Part shown: piece after piece, positions 1-6,066 of the stretch
Layout: every line of letters starts with the position of its first letter
Numbering within the stretch: the first letter of the stretch is position 1
From: Omnitrophica WOR_2 bacterium RIFCSPHIGHO2_02_FULL_67_20
GTDB lineage: Bacteria > Omnitrophota > Gorgyraeia > Aquiviventales > Aquiviventaceae
Direction: 5' to 3'
Length of the DNA: 9,085 bases
Assembly (NCBI GenBank): GCA_001805695.1
Contig: MHGT01000013.1
Span: 6,265-15,349, forward strand
Notes under the pieces: generated by a model
The model's input: the letters and a program-made list of their open reading frames with translations, nothing else
Databases searched by the model: none
Told to the model about the DNA's origin: nothing
Position numbers and translations under genes: made by a program

Positions 1-778
1 CCGGCACCGCCCGCCCGCTTTTCGCATCGACGTCCAGCTTCCAGCACCGCTCCAACAGGTCTTGCAGCGATGGGAGCGTCCGCCGGGAGATCTCTGAGCG
101 CACCCGCTCGACCTGCCAGGGTTGCATCCTCGTGATCGCGGCTATCCGCTCACACGGCTGCCCGGCGTCCAGCAGCCGACGCACGACCACCCACCGCTGA
201 AGCTGCCACGCGACCAGGCCCAGGAGCTCCAGCGGCTCCCGGCCGCCCATCAGCTGATCCCGCACCGCCGAGAGCGCGGCCCCCGCATCGCGGCGTCCGA
301 GTGATTCCGTCAGCGCGAATGGTTTCGCGGCGGGTGAGCTGCGCGCCGGGAACTCCTCGATCGCAAGCTCCCCTCCGGGCCTAGCTCCGCTCCTATCGGA
401 GCGTAGCTCCGGAGGACGGCCCGTAGGGCCGGAGGCCCCGCCCTGCGAGAGCGCTCGCGCGAGCGGGTGGCGCGCTCCGAGCTCCGCCTCAACGAGCAAG
501 ACGACGCAGGCGCTCTTGGCGATCACGCCGGCCTGCTGAAGGAGCGCGTCCACGGCCGCCGCCTCCAGGCGGTTGGCGTCGTCCACGACGATGAGGCGGA
601 GGGGGCTCTCGGCCGGCTGCTGCCGGCAGAGCGCGAGCAGTGACGCCGCGCTGACGTCGGAGCCGTCCACGTGATGGCGGTCGAGCGGCTGGACGCGGAG
701 GGCGCGCTCCAGTTCGTGGAGGCGCTGGAGCTTGCGCGCGCGGTCAGACCCGAGGAAGAGGTGGAGGCCGGAAGGCAT
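1..778 (-). CDS. holA: DNA polymerase III delta subunit (HolA), 3' end beyond the window
   Basis: The delta subunit is the clamp-loader 'wrench' that opens the beta sliding clamp during replication. An open frame runs from an ATG at 778 off the left edge (259 complete codons visible). The N-terminal part (GLHLFLGSDRARKL, residues 4-17) and the strand LRLIVVDDANRLEAA (60-74) fit the AAA-like domain I, which lacks a Walker A motif in this family. The stretch FALTESLGRRDAGAAL (154-169), then a helical region with LMGGREPLELLGLVAWQLQRW (176-196) and LLERCWKLDVDAKSG (241-255), matches the clamp-loader collar domain. An in-frame ATG nine bases upstream (787) gives MLAMPSG and is an alternative start; neither has a clear Shine-Dalgarno. 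It lies last in the visible operon, after lptE, an arrangement also seen in Escherichia coli (lptE-holA). Residues about 113-139 come from a palindromic insert described separately. The family call is recognition by eye. Confidence 0.85.
   Translation of the reverse strand, partial: MPSGLHLFLGSDRARKLQRLHELERALRVQPLDRHHVDGSDVSAASLLALCRQQPAESPLRLIVVDDANRLEAAAVDALLQQAGVIAKSACVVLLVEAELGARHPLARALSQGGASGPTGRPPELRSDRSGARPGGELAIEEFPARSSPAAKPFALTESLGRRDAGAALSAVRDQLMGGREPLELLGLVAWQLQRWVVVRRLLDAGQPCERIAAITRMQPWQVERVRSEISRRTLPSLQDLLERCWKLDVDAKSGRAVP
362..442. repeat. Palindromic in-frame insert within holA
   Basis: This GC-rich stretch contains two adjacent perfect hairpins with the same GTA loop: CGGAGC-GTA-GCTCCG at 397-411 and GGCCC-GTA-GGGCC at 418-430. 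A partly competing outer stem pairs CCTCCGG (372-378) with CCGGAGG (429-435). It encodes a Gly/Pro/Arg/Ser-rich, low-complexity segment of HolA (about residues 113-139) between two recognisable conserved stretches, and the frame stays open through it. It looks like a mobile or expanding palindromic element tolerated inside a protein, comparable in principle to Rickettsia palindromic elements. The exact borders are my estimate. Confidence 0.6.
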
Positions 779-791
779 AGCGAGCATACCC

Positions 792-879
792 GAGGACGCA
801 GATCACCGCCGATCAATGCGCAGATGACCGCAGATCAGCGGCAATCTGCGCTCCTGCATCAGCGAAAATCCGCGTCCTC
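792..879. repeat. Imperfect inverted repeat between lptE and holA
   Basis: Most of the 109-nt gap between the lptE stop and the holA start is one imperfect inverted repeat. The outer arms pair GAGGACGCAGAT (792-803) with ATCCGCGTCCTC (868-879), one mismatch in 12. Inner arms pair GCGCAGAT (818-825) with ATCTGCGC (844-851). The apex is a small CCGC...GCGG hairpin at 828-841. The motif CGCAGAT recurs three times on the + strand and inverted as ATCTGCG. There is no U-tract on either side, so it is not an intrinsic terminator. It could protect or process the mRNA between the two genes. Confidence 0.7.
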
Positions 880-887
880 CGTGATTC

Positions 888-1490
888 CTACCAGTTCTCG
901 ACGCTGCGCTCGACGACCCGGCGCGCCAGGTCGGTGATGGCGCGATCCAGCGCGGTGCTCTCCGATTCGGTGTTGGCGCCCAGCGCGAAGTACGTCGTGT
1001 CGCCCGTGAACCCGCTCTCCTCCCATAAGACGGTATCCGTCGTCTGGTCCACGAAACGCAGGTTGACGACGAAGCTGAGGCGCCATTCCTCGACTTGCGA
1101 CGAGGCGTTGTAGCGGAGCGCGTCGCGCCGGAAGTCGGTCAGTTCGCCCTCGAGGCGGCAGTCGGCCTGCTCAAGGCGGGCCGGCCGCAGGAGGCCGGTG
1201 AACTGGTAGCGATTAATCACCGCCCTGGTGAGGTCCACCTCCATCTGGTGGCGGTAGATCGGGAACCGCTCGTTGCCTGAGCTGAGGCGCGTGACGTCGA
1301 TCTTGTTGACGAACGGCTTGACGTACACCGTCTTGAGGTGCGGGGCGAGGCCCGGCCGGGTGGTGTACCCGCAGCCGTAGAGCAGTAGGCAGGAGGCAGA
1401 AAGCAGAAGGCAGAAAGCAGAAGGCAGATGGCAGTAGGCAGCAACCGGTTTTTGCCGACTGGCGTCTGCTTTCTGCCGACTGTCCTGCAT
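888..1490 (-). CDS. lptE: LptE-like LPS-assembly lipoprotein
   Basis: LptE is an outer-membrane lipoprotein that plugs the LptD barrel and helps insert lipopolysaccharide. The 200-residue product begins with a lipoprotein signal peptide ending in the lipobox LYGC (Cys40), followed by GYTTRPG, typical of the LptE start. The body shows the expected pattern: a strand with TVYVKPFVNK (about 51-60), a segment around RHQMEVDLTRAVINRY, the charged LEGELTDFRRDALRYN, and a late strand WRLSFVVNLRFVD. The ATG at 1490 overlaps the last base of the bamD-like gene (TAATG), so translational coupling is likely. A longer in-frame start at 1541 would run back into the neighbour and is less likely. Nearly the whole signal peptide is written by a heptamer repeat. 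It sits between bamD and holA; the family call rests on N-terminal features, length and context. Confidence 0.75.
   Translation of the reverse strand: MQDSRQKADASRQKPVAAYCHLPSAFCLLLSASCLLLYGCGYTTRPGLAPHLKTVYVKPFVNKIDVTRLSSGNERFPIYRHQMEVDLTRAVINRYQFTGLLRPARLEQADCRLEGELTDFRRDALRYNASSQVEEWRLSFVVNLRFVDQTTDTVLWEESGFTGDTTYFALGANTESESTALDRAITDLARRVVERSVENW
1381..1487. repeat. Heptanucleotide inverted repeat encoding the lptE signal peptide
   Basis: Nine uninterrupted 7-nt units with consensus RGCAGWA run from 1381 to 1443. After a spacer of about 21 nt, inverted units follow: TCTGCTT, TCTGCCG and ACTGTCC (1465-1485), then TGC. The arm at 1465-1477 is a perfect 13-nt reverse complement of GGCAGAAAGCAGA at 1395-1407 and again at 1409-1421, so a long hairpin can form in several registers. 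Three units equal seven codons, so in lptE the repeat reads as heptapeptide repeats: SAFCLLL then SASCLLL in the hydrophobic core, and SRQKADA then SRQKPVA in the basic N-region. Confidence 0.85.
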
Positions 1491-2446
1491 TACATGTGTT
1501 GTTCGAGGACTTGGAGCTTTGCGGCGGCCTGGGGGGCCCACGCGGTGTCGCTGAACTCCGCCACGATCGTCTCGTAGTAGACGCGCGCCGAGGCGGAGCG
1601 CTTGCGCCGCTCGTAGAACCGGCCCACCTCGAACTCGTGCTGGGCCTGGCGCTCGCGCAGCTCTTTGAGCCGCGTCACCGCCTGCGGGTGGAGATCGCTG
1701 TCCGGGTACTCCCGCACAAAAGCCGCCAGCTCCCGAGCGGCCAGCGCCGTGGGCGACTGGTCGTAGCCGGCTCTGAACGTCCCCTTGAGGCTCGCCTGCG
1801 CGATCTGGAAGCGCGCATCGTCCACGAGCGGCGAGTCGGGATAGCGCGCGATCACCTGCTCGAACGCGGTCACCGCCGCTTCGTAGTCGCCGAGGCTCAT
1901 GTGCGCGAGCCCCAACTTGTACTGCGAGAGCTGCCCGTGCTCGCTGAACGGGCCGTCGTCCACGATGGCCTGGAACACCTCCACCGCCTTGTCGCGGGCC
2001 GGGATGATCGCCGCCGTGCCGAAGAACTTCCGCTTCTTGCCGGCGAGGAAGTAGTTGCCGATCTGGTATTCGCGCTCCAGGATCTCCTCGAAGCGCTTGG
2101 TGGAGGGATAGGTCTGCACCGTCTTGCGGTACTCGAGGAACGCGCGGTAGTAGTCGCCGTCCTCTTCGTAGCAGCGGCCGAGGAGGTATTGCGCCTCCGC
2201 GGACTCGCGCGACTCCTTGTACGTCTTGAGGAGCTTGCGGAACTCCTTGATGGCCCGCTTATAGTCCTTCCGCTCGAAGAACGCCTGCGCGAAGGCCAGT
2301 TGCTCCTCGGGGCTGTCCTTCACCGCCCCGCCCGGCCCCACCCAGCCGGTCTGCGGCGACCAGACCCAGGCCGCGTTCGCGGACGGAGCGGCGGCCGCCA
2401 AGAGCAGTCCAGCGACTATCAGATAAGGGAGTCGGAGGGAACGCAT
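1490..2446 (-). CDS. bamD: BamD-like TPR outer-membrane protein assembly factor
   Basis: BamD-type proteins are periplasmic TPR scaffolds of the beta-barrel assembly machine. I place the start at the ATG at 2446 (318 residues) because AAGGTGG lies 9 nt upstream. A TTG at 2479 would add 11 residues in front of an otherwise normal signal peptide. The signal is basic, then YLIVAGLLLAAAA, with a signal-peptidase-I-like site ANA|AW at 25/26. There is no lipobox cysteine, unlike proteobacterial BamD. TPR-like helix pairs follow: AFAQAFFERKDYKRAIKEF (51-69), AEAQYLLGRCYEEDGDYYRA (83-102), YKLGLAHMSLGDYEAAVTAF (176-195), ARFQIAQASL (211-220) and FEVGRFYERRKRSASARVYY (272-291), with YPDSP-type turns. 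It lies directly upstream of lptE, so two outer-membrane biogenesis factors are co-expressed. Another periplasmic TPR role is possible, but the neighbourhood favours BamD. Confidence 0.75.
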   Translation of the reverse strand: MRSLRLPYLIVAGLLLAAAAPSANAAWVWSPQTGWVGPGGAVKDSPEEQLAFAQAFFERKDYKRAIKEFRKLLKTYKESRESAEAQYLLGRCYEEDGDYYRAFLEYRKTVQTYPSTKRFEEILEREYQIGNYFLAGKKRKFFGTAAIIPARDKAVEVFQAIVDDGPFSEHGQLSQYKLGLAHMSLGDYEAAVTAFEQVIARYPDSPLVDDARFQIAQASLKGTFRAGYDQSPTALAARELAAFVREYPDSDLHPQAVTRLKELRERQAQHEFEVGRFYERRKRSASARVYYETIVAEFSDTAWAPQAAAKLQVLEQHM

Positions 2447-2455
2447 CGATGAGAG

Positions 2456-2462
2456 CCACCTT
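2456..2462 (-). promoter_or_regulatory. Ribosome binding site of the bamD-like gene
   Basis: AAGGTGG on the minus strand lies 9 nt before the ATG at 2446 and decides in favour of that start over the TTG at 2479, which would place this site inside the coding region. Confidence 0.6.
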
Positions 2463-2497
2463 AGCAGAACCGTCTTCAAAAGTCAAAGACGCCGGGG

Positions 2498-3430
2498 TCA
2501 GAGGCGCGGCAGCAACGGGATGAGCAGCAAGAACCAGGGGATGGCGGCGGCCGTGGTAAAGAGCCACAGGGAGTTGGCGAGCTTCCGGTCCAGCCCGAAC
2601 AGGAGCGGCAGGACCAGGGGAGACACCGCCACCGGTGTCGCGGACTCGAGGAGGACGACGATCCTCGGCAGCCCCTCGAGATGGAACAGGGTCACGAGGA
2701 GCCAGGCGACCGCCGGGGTGTAGAGGAACTTGATGGCGCTCATCGCCAGGCACGGCCGCAGCCACGGACGGGGAGAGTGGAAGGTCAGCTGGGAGCCGAT
2801 GGCGGCGAGATACACGGCGGTGCTCAGCGGAATGAGGAGATGGTTGAGCCCCTCGAGCGCCGCAGGCCGCGGCACGCGCGCCAGGCTCAGCGCCGCCCCG
2901 ACCGCCATTCCGACGAATGGCAGGAGCTGCAGCTCGCTGCCGGAGGCGCCGCCCTCCCTCGAGGGGTGTCTGGCCTCTCCATGGCGGGCCGCGATGCGGA
3001 ACCCCAGCGTGTAGAACGACGGGGTGAAGAAGATGAGGTAGATCATGCAGAGCGCGTAGCCCGCCTCCCCGTAGAGCGCGAACGCGGTGAAGGCGCCGAG
3101 GTAGCCGAGGTTGGAGAAGAAGGCGGCGGTGAGGAAACTGCCGGCCTGCGGCCGCGGCAGCCGCGCCCGGCGCACGTAGAGGGCCGCCGGCAGCAGCGTC
3201 GACGCGGAGATGAGGAAGCCCAGCAGCGGCAGGACCCAGGGTTCGATGCTGTGGAAGTCCATGCGCCAGAAGGAGAGGCCAAGGACGACCGGCGAAGGGC
3301 CGAGGATGACCCCGCGCACGAGCCGCTCCGCCAGCGCCTCGGAGAGCCGCCCGCGGCGGTGGAGCCACCACCCCACCCACATCGAGCCGAGAAAGAGACC
3401 GAGCCCGAAGCACACCCGTAACCACATCAC
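2498..3430 (-). CDS. AEC (auxin efflux carrier) family permease
   Basis: This is a 310-residue polytopic membrane protein with about ten hydrophobic segments in two halves joined by a charged loop (HGEARHPSREGGASGSE, about residues 149-165). The first half has SNLGYLGAFTAFALYGEAGY (residues 106-125), close to the conserved Asn-Gly helix of AEC carriers. The second half has ESATPVAVSPLVLPLLFG followed by LANSLWLFTTAAAIP, the family's 'Pro-Val-Ala' motif region. AEC members export or import small organic anions; no substrate can be read here. The start is GTG (3430) or the adjacent ATG (3427); GGGAGG in the end of comEC gives suitable spacing to either. The gene overlaps the comEC stop by 4 or 1 nt, so coupling is expected. 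Why a permease sits between comEC and bamD is unclear. Confidence 0.75.
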   Translation of the reverse strand: MMWLRVCFGLGLFLGSMWVGWWLHRRGRLSEALAERLVRGVILGPSPVVLGLSFWRMDFHSIEPWVLPLLGFLISASTLLPAALYVRRARLPRPQAGSFLTAAFFSNLGYLGAFTAFALYGEAGYALCMIYLIFFTPSFYTLGFRIAARHGEARHPSREGGASGSELQLLPFVGMAVGAALSLARVPRPAALEGLNHLLIPLSTAVYLAAIGSQLTFHSPRPWLRPCLAMSAIKFLYTPAVAWLLVTLFHLEGLPRIVVLLESATPVAVSPLVLPLLFGLDRKLANSLWLFTTAAAIPWFLLLIPLLPRL

Positions 3431-6015
3431 CGCACGACCTCCCAGCCGCCCCCGCCTCTGAACGTCCGCACCTCAAGCCGCTCGCCGTCGGTCCGCAGCT
3501 GCACCGCGCCCGCGTCCCGCGTCGAGAGGACGCGCACGCTGTGGCGTCTGAGCGTGTCGAGCGTTTCGGCGGCCGGCAGATGGTGGACCCGCCCCACGCT
3601 GAGCACCGCCAGGCGCGGCCGGACCGCGCGGATGAGCTCGTCGCCGGAGCGGCCGAGGCGGCTGCCGTGGTGCGGGACCTTCAGCACCGCGGCATGGAGG
3701 TCCCGCGAGCGGTCGAGCAGCACGGGCACGCCGATTTCTTCGATGTCGCCTGTCAGCAGCACGCTCACGGACCCTTTCGTCACCTTCAGCACCAGCGAAT
3801 TGTCGTTGGACGGCGGCGGCGCGCCGGGGACGAGGCCCGGCGGCGGGTGGAGGACGTCGAGGACGGCGCCGTCGTCGAGCGTCACTCGCGCGCCGGCCGC
3901 CAGCGCCGTCTCCGGAATGCCGCGCGAGCCGGCCAGACGGCGCACGCGCCGAGCGGACATGGTGTCATCTGCGACACCGTTCGTCAAGAGCCGCCGGACC
4001 GGCAGCTCCTCCAGGAGCGGGATCGCGCCGCCGATGTGGTCCTCATCGGGGTGCGTCAGCACCAGCGCGTCGAGCGAGGTCACTCCCGCCGCGCGCAGGG
4101 CGGGCAGGACGTTGAACCGGCCCGCCTCCTCGGTGCCCGCGTCCACGAGCACCGTCCCGCCGGAGGGCAGCCGCACCAGGATGCTGTCTCCGTGGCCGAC
4201 GTCGAGCACGTCGACACGCAGCCACCTCGACTCCATCGCGCGCAGCGCGACGAGGCTCCACAGCCAGACCGTCAGCCCGAGCGCCCAGGCGGCGAGCACG
4301 CGGCCGCGGCGGAGGCAAAGGCGGTCGTGCGCAACCGAGACGCCGATGAGCGCGTAGTAGCCGGCGAGCGCCGCGCCGGAGGGCGCCGGCACCGCCCAAT
4401 GGCCGCCGGGCAGCGACTGCAGCGCCAGGACGCTGCGGACGGTGGCCTCCAAGAGCAGGGTCAACGGGCCGTGGGCCCAGCGGAGGATGGGGTCGAACAC
4501 CGTCGACGCGGCCAGGGCCGCCGTGCCCGCCACGACGAGCAGGCTCATGAGCGGGCCGACGATGAGGTTCGCGAGGATGGAGACCGGCGAGAGCAGGTGG
4601 AAGTACCAGGCCAGCGCCGGTGAGAGCCCCACCCACACGGCCGCGGTCCCGCTCAGGCTGGCCGCGGCGTAGCGCCTGAGCCATCCCACCACCTGCCCGG
4701 GTTCGCTGACAGCGAACCGCCGCTTCGCGGCACGCCGCAGGCGAGCGGGCAGGTGGTGGGACCAGTCCGGACGCAATCGTCCCAGCGCGCGGTCGAGCCA
4801 GGCGTAGGCGCGCGGCGCGAAGACGAGCAGGCTCAGCACCGCGCCGAAGGACAGCTGGAACGACGGCTCGAAGAGCTGCGTCGGGTTGACCCACAGGATG
4901 GCGAGCGCGGCCGCGGCGAGCGTGTTAGGCCATGAAATGGTCCGGTCCAGCGCCAGTGAGCCGAGGACGACCCACGCCATGAGCGTCGCCCGCGCCACGG
5001 GCGGCTGCACGCCGGTGAGCAGGCAGAAGATACCCAGGCCCGCCGCCGAGCACAGGAGACGCCACCGCCACGGCAAACCCAGCAGGCGGAAGAGCCCCTC
5101 GAAGAGCAGCGCGATGAGCCCGACGTTAAAGCCGCTGATGACCAGCAGATGGACGGTGCCTGTGTTAACGAAGGCTTCTTTCAGCTCCTCATCGATCTCC
5201 GCGCGTTGGCCGAGGAGCAGGCCTAAGAGCAAGCCGGCATCTCTGGCATTGAAGTGGGCTCGAATGAGCCGTTCCCACCGCTCTCGGAGTCGGAAGACCG
5301 CGGCGAGCACGGGGTTGCCCTGCCTTCCTCGCAGCACCGCCACGCCGTCGAACGGTCGCACGCGCAGCAACCCGTGAATCCGCTTGCGGGCTAACGCGGC
5401 CTGCCAGTCGTACTGCCCCGGGTTGCCGGGCGCCGGGACGCGGGACCACTGGCCTTCGACCACAACTTCATCGCCATAGCGTACGAGTTGCCGCGGTGAG
5501 TGGATGGTGGCGCGGACTCGTCCAGCGATCGGTTGCCAGTCTTGTGAGGCCTTTCGATGCCGCAGCGCCACGACGCAGACTTGACGGTCAGGACCGATCC
5601 TCGCCTCCACGTCCTCTGTTGAGTACGCTTCGCCCGGCTCGAACAGTTCCACCGGATCGTCCACCACCACGCCGTGGAGCTGCACCGGCTGCGGGACCTC
5701 AGTGAGGACTTCCCTGAGCCCTGTAGCTGGGTGGAGCTTCCAGATAGCTATGCGCAGCGTACCCAAGCACAGCCAGAGCAACAGGAGGGCGAGGGCTCCA
5801 AGCCGGGCGTGCCTCCACCGCCAGAGCGCAACACCGGCACTCACAGCGCCCACGACGACGAGACTCAATGGAGGCAGCCAAGTATCGGTTCCCAGGAGAA
5901 TCCCCAAGAGAAACGCCAGCGTCACCGGAACCAGTGGAGTTCGGATCAGGAATTCGGAATTCGGGGTGTGGAGTTCGGAGTGTCGGCCGTCCATTCCGCA
6001 TTCCACATTCCGCAT
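3427..6015 (-). CDS. comEC: ComEC/Rec2 DNA internalization channel with metallo-beta-lactamase domain
   Basis: ComEC forms the inner-membrane channel through which single-stranded DNA enters during natural transformation. The 862-residue product is full length. An N-terminal membrane pair (about 27-95) leads to an OB-fold-like DUF4131 region containing YGDEVVVEG and the motif PAPGNPGQYDW (about 180-204). The competence membrane domain carries TGTVHLLVISGFNVG (285-299) and many helices to about residue 595. The C-terminal metallo-beta-lactamase-like domain retains LDVGHGDSILV (604-614), LVDAG (623-627), the metal motif THPDEDHIGG (654-663), LLTGDIE (753-759) and VPHHGS (780-785), so a nuclease function is plausible. 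The ATG at 6015 is supported by AGGAG 8 nt upstream. The first 24 or so residues come from a heptamer repeat, and residues 419-444 from a cloverleaf element. It heads the operon with the AEC permease, bamD, lptE and holA. Confidence 0.93.
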   Translation of the reverse strand: MRNVECGMDGRHSELHTPNSEFLIRTPLVPVTLAFLLGILLGTDTWLPPLSLVVVGAVSAGVALWRWRHARLGALALLLLWLCLGTLRIAIWKLHPATGLREVLTEVPQPVQLHGVVVDDPVELFEPGEAYSTEDVEARIGPDRQVCVVALRHRKASQDWQPIAGRVRATIHSPRQLVRYGDEVVVEGQWSRVPAPGNPGQYDWQAALARKRIHGLLRVRPFDGVAVLRGRQGNPVLAAVFRLRERWERLIRAHFNARDAGLLLGLLLGQRAEIDEELKEAFVNTGTVHLLVISGFNVGLIALLFEGLFRLLGLPWRWRLLCSAAGLGIFCLLTGVQPPVARATLMAWVVLGSLALDRTISWPNTLAAAALAILWVNPTQLFEPSFQLSFGAVLSLLVFAPRAYAWLDRALGRLRPDWSHHLPARLRRAAKRRFAVSEPGQVVGWLRRYAAASLSGTAAVWVGLSPALAWYFHLLSPVSILANLIVGPLMSLLVVAGTAALAASTVFDPILRWAHGPLTLLLEATVRSVLALQSLPGGHWAVPAPSGAALAGYYALIGVSVAHDRLCLRRGRVLAAWALGLTVWLWSLVALRAMESRWLRVDVLDVGHGDSILVRLPSGGTVLVDAGTEEAGRFNVLPALRAAGVTSLDALVLTHPDEDHIGGAIPLLEELPVRRLLTNGVADDTMSARRVRRLAGSRGIPETALAAGARVTLDDGAVLDVLHPPPGLVPGAPPPSNDNSLVLKVTKGSVSVLLTGDIEEIGVPVLLDRSRDLHAAVLKVPHHGSRLGRSGDELIRAVRPRLAVLSVGRVHHLPAAETLDTLRRHSVRVLSTRDAGAVQLRTDGERLEVRTFRGGGGWEVVR
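4684..4761. repeat. Perfect cloverleaf element inside comEC
   Basis: A perfect 16-bp outer stem (TCCCACCACCTGCCCG at 4684-4699 with its exact reverse complement at 4746-4761) encloses three consecutive perfect hairpins, each with a 3-nt loop. These are GGTTCGCT-GAC-AGCGAACC (4700-4718), GCCGC-TTC-GCGGC (4719-4731) and CGCC-GCA-GGCG (4733-4743). Only three bases (4732, 4744 and 4745) are unpaired outside the loops. The element is 78 nt, exactly 26 codons, and encodes an Arg-rich, probably cytoplasmic loop of ComEC (residues 419-444). It is not a tRNA, since its stem lengths do not fit and it has no anticodon or T arm. It has the look of an inserted palindromic element that preserves the frame. 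Confidence 0.9.
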
Positions 6016-6025
6016 TCCACACTCT
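5949..6025. repeat. Symmetric heptamer inverted repeat at the comEC start
   Basis: Eleven heptamers lie end to end in one phase. Five forward units (GGAATTC, GGAATTC, GGGGTGT, GGAGTTC, GGAGTGT) fill 5949-5983. A centre unit CGGCCGT (5984-5990) contains the palindrome CGGCCG. Five inverted units (CCATTCC, GCATTCC, ACATTCC, GCATTCC, ACACTCT) fill 5991-6025. The two arms are imperfect reverse complements, about 20 of 27 positions over the best stretch. The element supplies the comEC start codon, the spacer to its Shine-Dalgarno and residues 1-22. Confidence 0.85.
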
Positions 6026-6028
6026 CCT
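6024..6028 (-). promoter_or_regulatory. comEC ribosome binding site
   Basis: AGGAG on the minus strand is 8 nt before the ATG at 6015 and directly follows the U-tract of the upstream terminator hairpin. It fixes the comEC start within the heptamer repeat and overlaps the repeat's last two bases. Confidence 0.65.
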
Positions 6029-6066
6029 AAAAAAAAGACGCAGGGGAGAGCGTCTCTCTCCTGCGT
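6029..6066 (-). terminator. Strong intrinsic terminator abutting the comEC ribosome binding site
   Basis: On the minus strand, 6066-6054 pairs with 6050-6038 around the loop 6051-6053. This gives a 13-bp stem (7 perfect outer pairs ACGCAGG/CCTGCGT, one G-U, then 5 more pairs) with a 3-nt loop. One base (6037) separates it from eight T residues (6036-6029). It lies 161 nt after the WD40 gene stop and ends where the comEC Shine-Dalgarno begins. It either ends the upstream operon or works as an attenuator in the comEC leader. Confidence 0.85.

Noticed and set aside
1381..1487. CRISPR-like array from the regular short repeats
   Set aside because: Units are 7 nt and contiguous, without unique spacers, and are inverted in the second arm; no cas genes are present.
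1496..2452. + strand open frame (318 codons) opposite bamD
   Set aside because: Antisense shadow of the TPR gene; Leu/Arg/Glu-rich without recognisable domains.
2463..2480. Possible promoter (TTGACT with TAAGGT 17 nt later) between the AEC and bamD genes
   Set aside because: The -10 matches the consensus at only three positions and overlaps the bamD Shine-Dalgarno; not enough to call.
2259..3476. Minus-strand open frame of 405 codons across AEC and the end of comEC
   Set aside because: It is another reading frame over the well-supported AEC gene, composed mostly of Arg, Ala, Gly and Pro.
3541..4623. Long + strand open frame (360 codons) opposite comEC
   Set aside because: It is antisense to the conserved metallo-beta-lactamase and channel domains of ComEC, is highly biased in Arg/Gln/Ala as expected for GC-rich antisense frames, and shows no domain.
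4684..4761. tRNA or tmRNA-like gene suggested by the cloverleaf
   Set aside because: The outer stem is 16 bp, all loops are 3 nt, and there is no anticodon loop, T arm or CCA context; it also lies inside an intact coding sequence.
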